Shown: in pieces, positions 6,033-6,659 of the stretch
How the letters are laid out: every line of letters starts with the position of its first letter
Numbering within the stretch: position 1 is the stretch's first letter
The notes under the pieces: model-generated
Told to the model about the DNA's origin: nothing
Seen by the model: the letters and a program-made list of their open reading frames with translations, nothing else
The model's database searches: none
Source: an uncultured Anaerolineales bacterium
GTDB taxonomy: Bacteria; Chloroflexota; Anaerolineae; Anaerolineales; UBA11657
Assembly: GCA_913040765.1 (NCBI GenBank)
Contig: CAJWIA010000081.1
Coordinates: 1-6,659 of the forward strand
Direction of reading: 5' to 3'
Length of the DNA: 6,659 bases
Translations under genes and position numbers: made by a program

Positions 6033-6659
6033 ATGTACTCTAATCTAAGTCTTGGATATCGACGGCGCCGTAAATCAGTAAAATTAGCAGCATGGATTTC
6101 ACTATTATCAATGTTGGCAGCTAGCATCCTCACCGGATACCACTACATATTATTCAGCAATTATCATTACATCCTACCCGAAGGAGTATTACTAGCTGAT
6201 GTAGCAGTAGAAAACTTACACCGGGACAAAGCTCTAGCAAAACTATACAGCATATACAATAGTCCTATAACCATATATTATGAAAACACAAGCTTTATAT
6301 TAGATCCCACCCAAATTGAATTCCAGATCAAAGGGGACGCAATGCTTAAAGACCTTGATCTACCAAAACAAGCTTTGCGTTTCTGGTTTAATTTGCTCGG
6401 ACAACAGCAAGCACCATATCCTCAAAATGTACCATTGCAAGCTGCCTACTCCAATTCCAAGCTACGTGAATTCCTACATGACGTTGCCATAAGATATGAT
6501 CGTCCAGTGTATGCTCCAATGACTGACCTTAAGCATTTAATGACCATCACCAGCCCACCCGGCACATCACTACAAATAGATGAGTCTATTAGCGCAATAT
6601 CCACAGCACTTCGTAAATCAGCAGACAGAAATGTGCAACTTATAGTTAAAACCGAACCA
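6033..6659 (+). CDS. Membrane-anchored VanW/YoaR-type peptidoglycan-binding-like protein, N-terminal part (truncated)
   Basis: I read this frame directly: ATG at 6033, open for 209 codons to the right edge. The N-terminus is short and basic (YRRRRKSVK, 9-17), then a hydrophobic segment at about 18-42 gives a signal anchor, placing the rest outside the cytoplasm. Residues 49-62 (PEGVLLADVAVENL) resemble the conserved x-GV-x-V-x-x-x-x-V-x-x-L opening of proteins with the PG_binding_4 domain, and the following part (KALAKLYSIYNSPITIYYEN, then FILDPTQIEFQI) fits the same repeat unit. A second unit may begin near residue 195. Such N-terminal modules precede VanW, L,D-transpeptidase or other cell-wall domains, but the deciding C-terminal domain is outside the window. 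Start choice: no other in-frame start lies upstream before a stop at 5970. The Shine-Dalgarno is weak. It is divergent from rpsP across 135 bp; the only plus-strand promoter-like boxes (TTAACA 5969, TATACA 5994) are poorly spaced. Confidence 0.7.
   Translation, partial: MYSNLSLGYRRRRKSVKLAAWISLLSMLAASILTGYHYILFSNYHYILPEGVLLADVAVENLHRDKALAKLYSIYNSPITIYYENTSFILDPTQIEFQIKGDAMLKDLDLPKQALRFWFNLLGQQQAPYPQNVPLQAAYSNSKLREFLHDVAIRYDRPVYAPMTDLKHLMTITSPPGTSLQIDESISAISTALRKSADRNVQLIVKTEP

Overview
The window looks like chromosomal DNA of a free-living bacterium with AT-rich codon use, most likely Chloroflexota (a Dehalococcoidia/SAR202-type lineage is my best guess). The main grounds are the DNA topoisomerase I carrying an N-terminal Chloroflexota-style zinc-ribbon (DUF5679-like), the rpsP-khpA-rimM order, and a GDP-mannose pyrophosphorylase gene next to topA. 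The lineage call is inferred from family knowledge, not from a search.

Layout, read right to left because most genes are on the minus strand. At the right edge is a plus-strand gene truncated by the window (6033 onward), a membrane-anchored envelope protein that looks like the N-terminus of a VanW/YoaR-type peptidoglycan-binding protein. A 135-bp divergent intergenic region (5898-6032) carries a good promoter for the minus-strand ribosomal/RNA operon: rpsP (S16 with a very long acidic tail), khpA (single KH-domain RNA-binding protein) and rimM (16S rRNA processing factor), the last two overlapping by 4 nt. The usual continuation with trmD and rplS is absent. After a 180-bp gap that contains a near-consensus promoter and leader hairpins come manC (mannose-1-phosphate guanylyltransferase), then topA 18 nt downstream, then after 98 nt an unrecognised membrane protein that runs off the left edge.

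Functionally, the first operon serves 30S subunit assembly: S16 and RimM are both needed for 16S maturation, and KhpA is an RNA chaperone-like partner. The second unit joins sugar-nucleotide supply with DNA supercoil relaxation; I see no mechanistic link and treat it as a conserved neighbourhood at most. No tRNA, rRNA, CRISPR array, insertion sequence or phage gene is visible, and no stretch over 300 bases lacks a gene.

No clearly new biological system is evident. The most interesting signals are: a 14-bp perfect inverted repeat inside the 5' coding region of rimM; the ~125-residue acidic tail of S16; an in-frame A_AAA_AAG slippery heptamer exactly between the zinc domain and the catalytic part of TopA; and a manC leader with two mutually exclusive hairpins and a possible small ORF.
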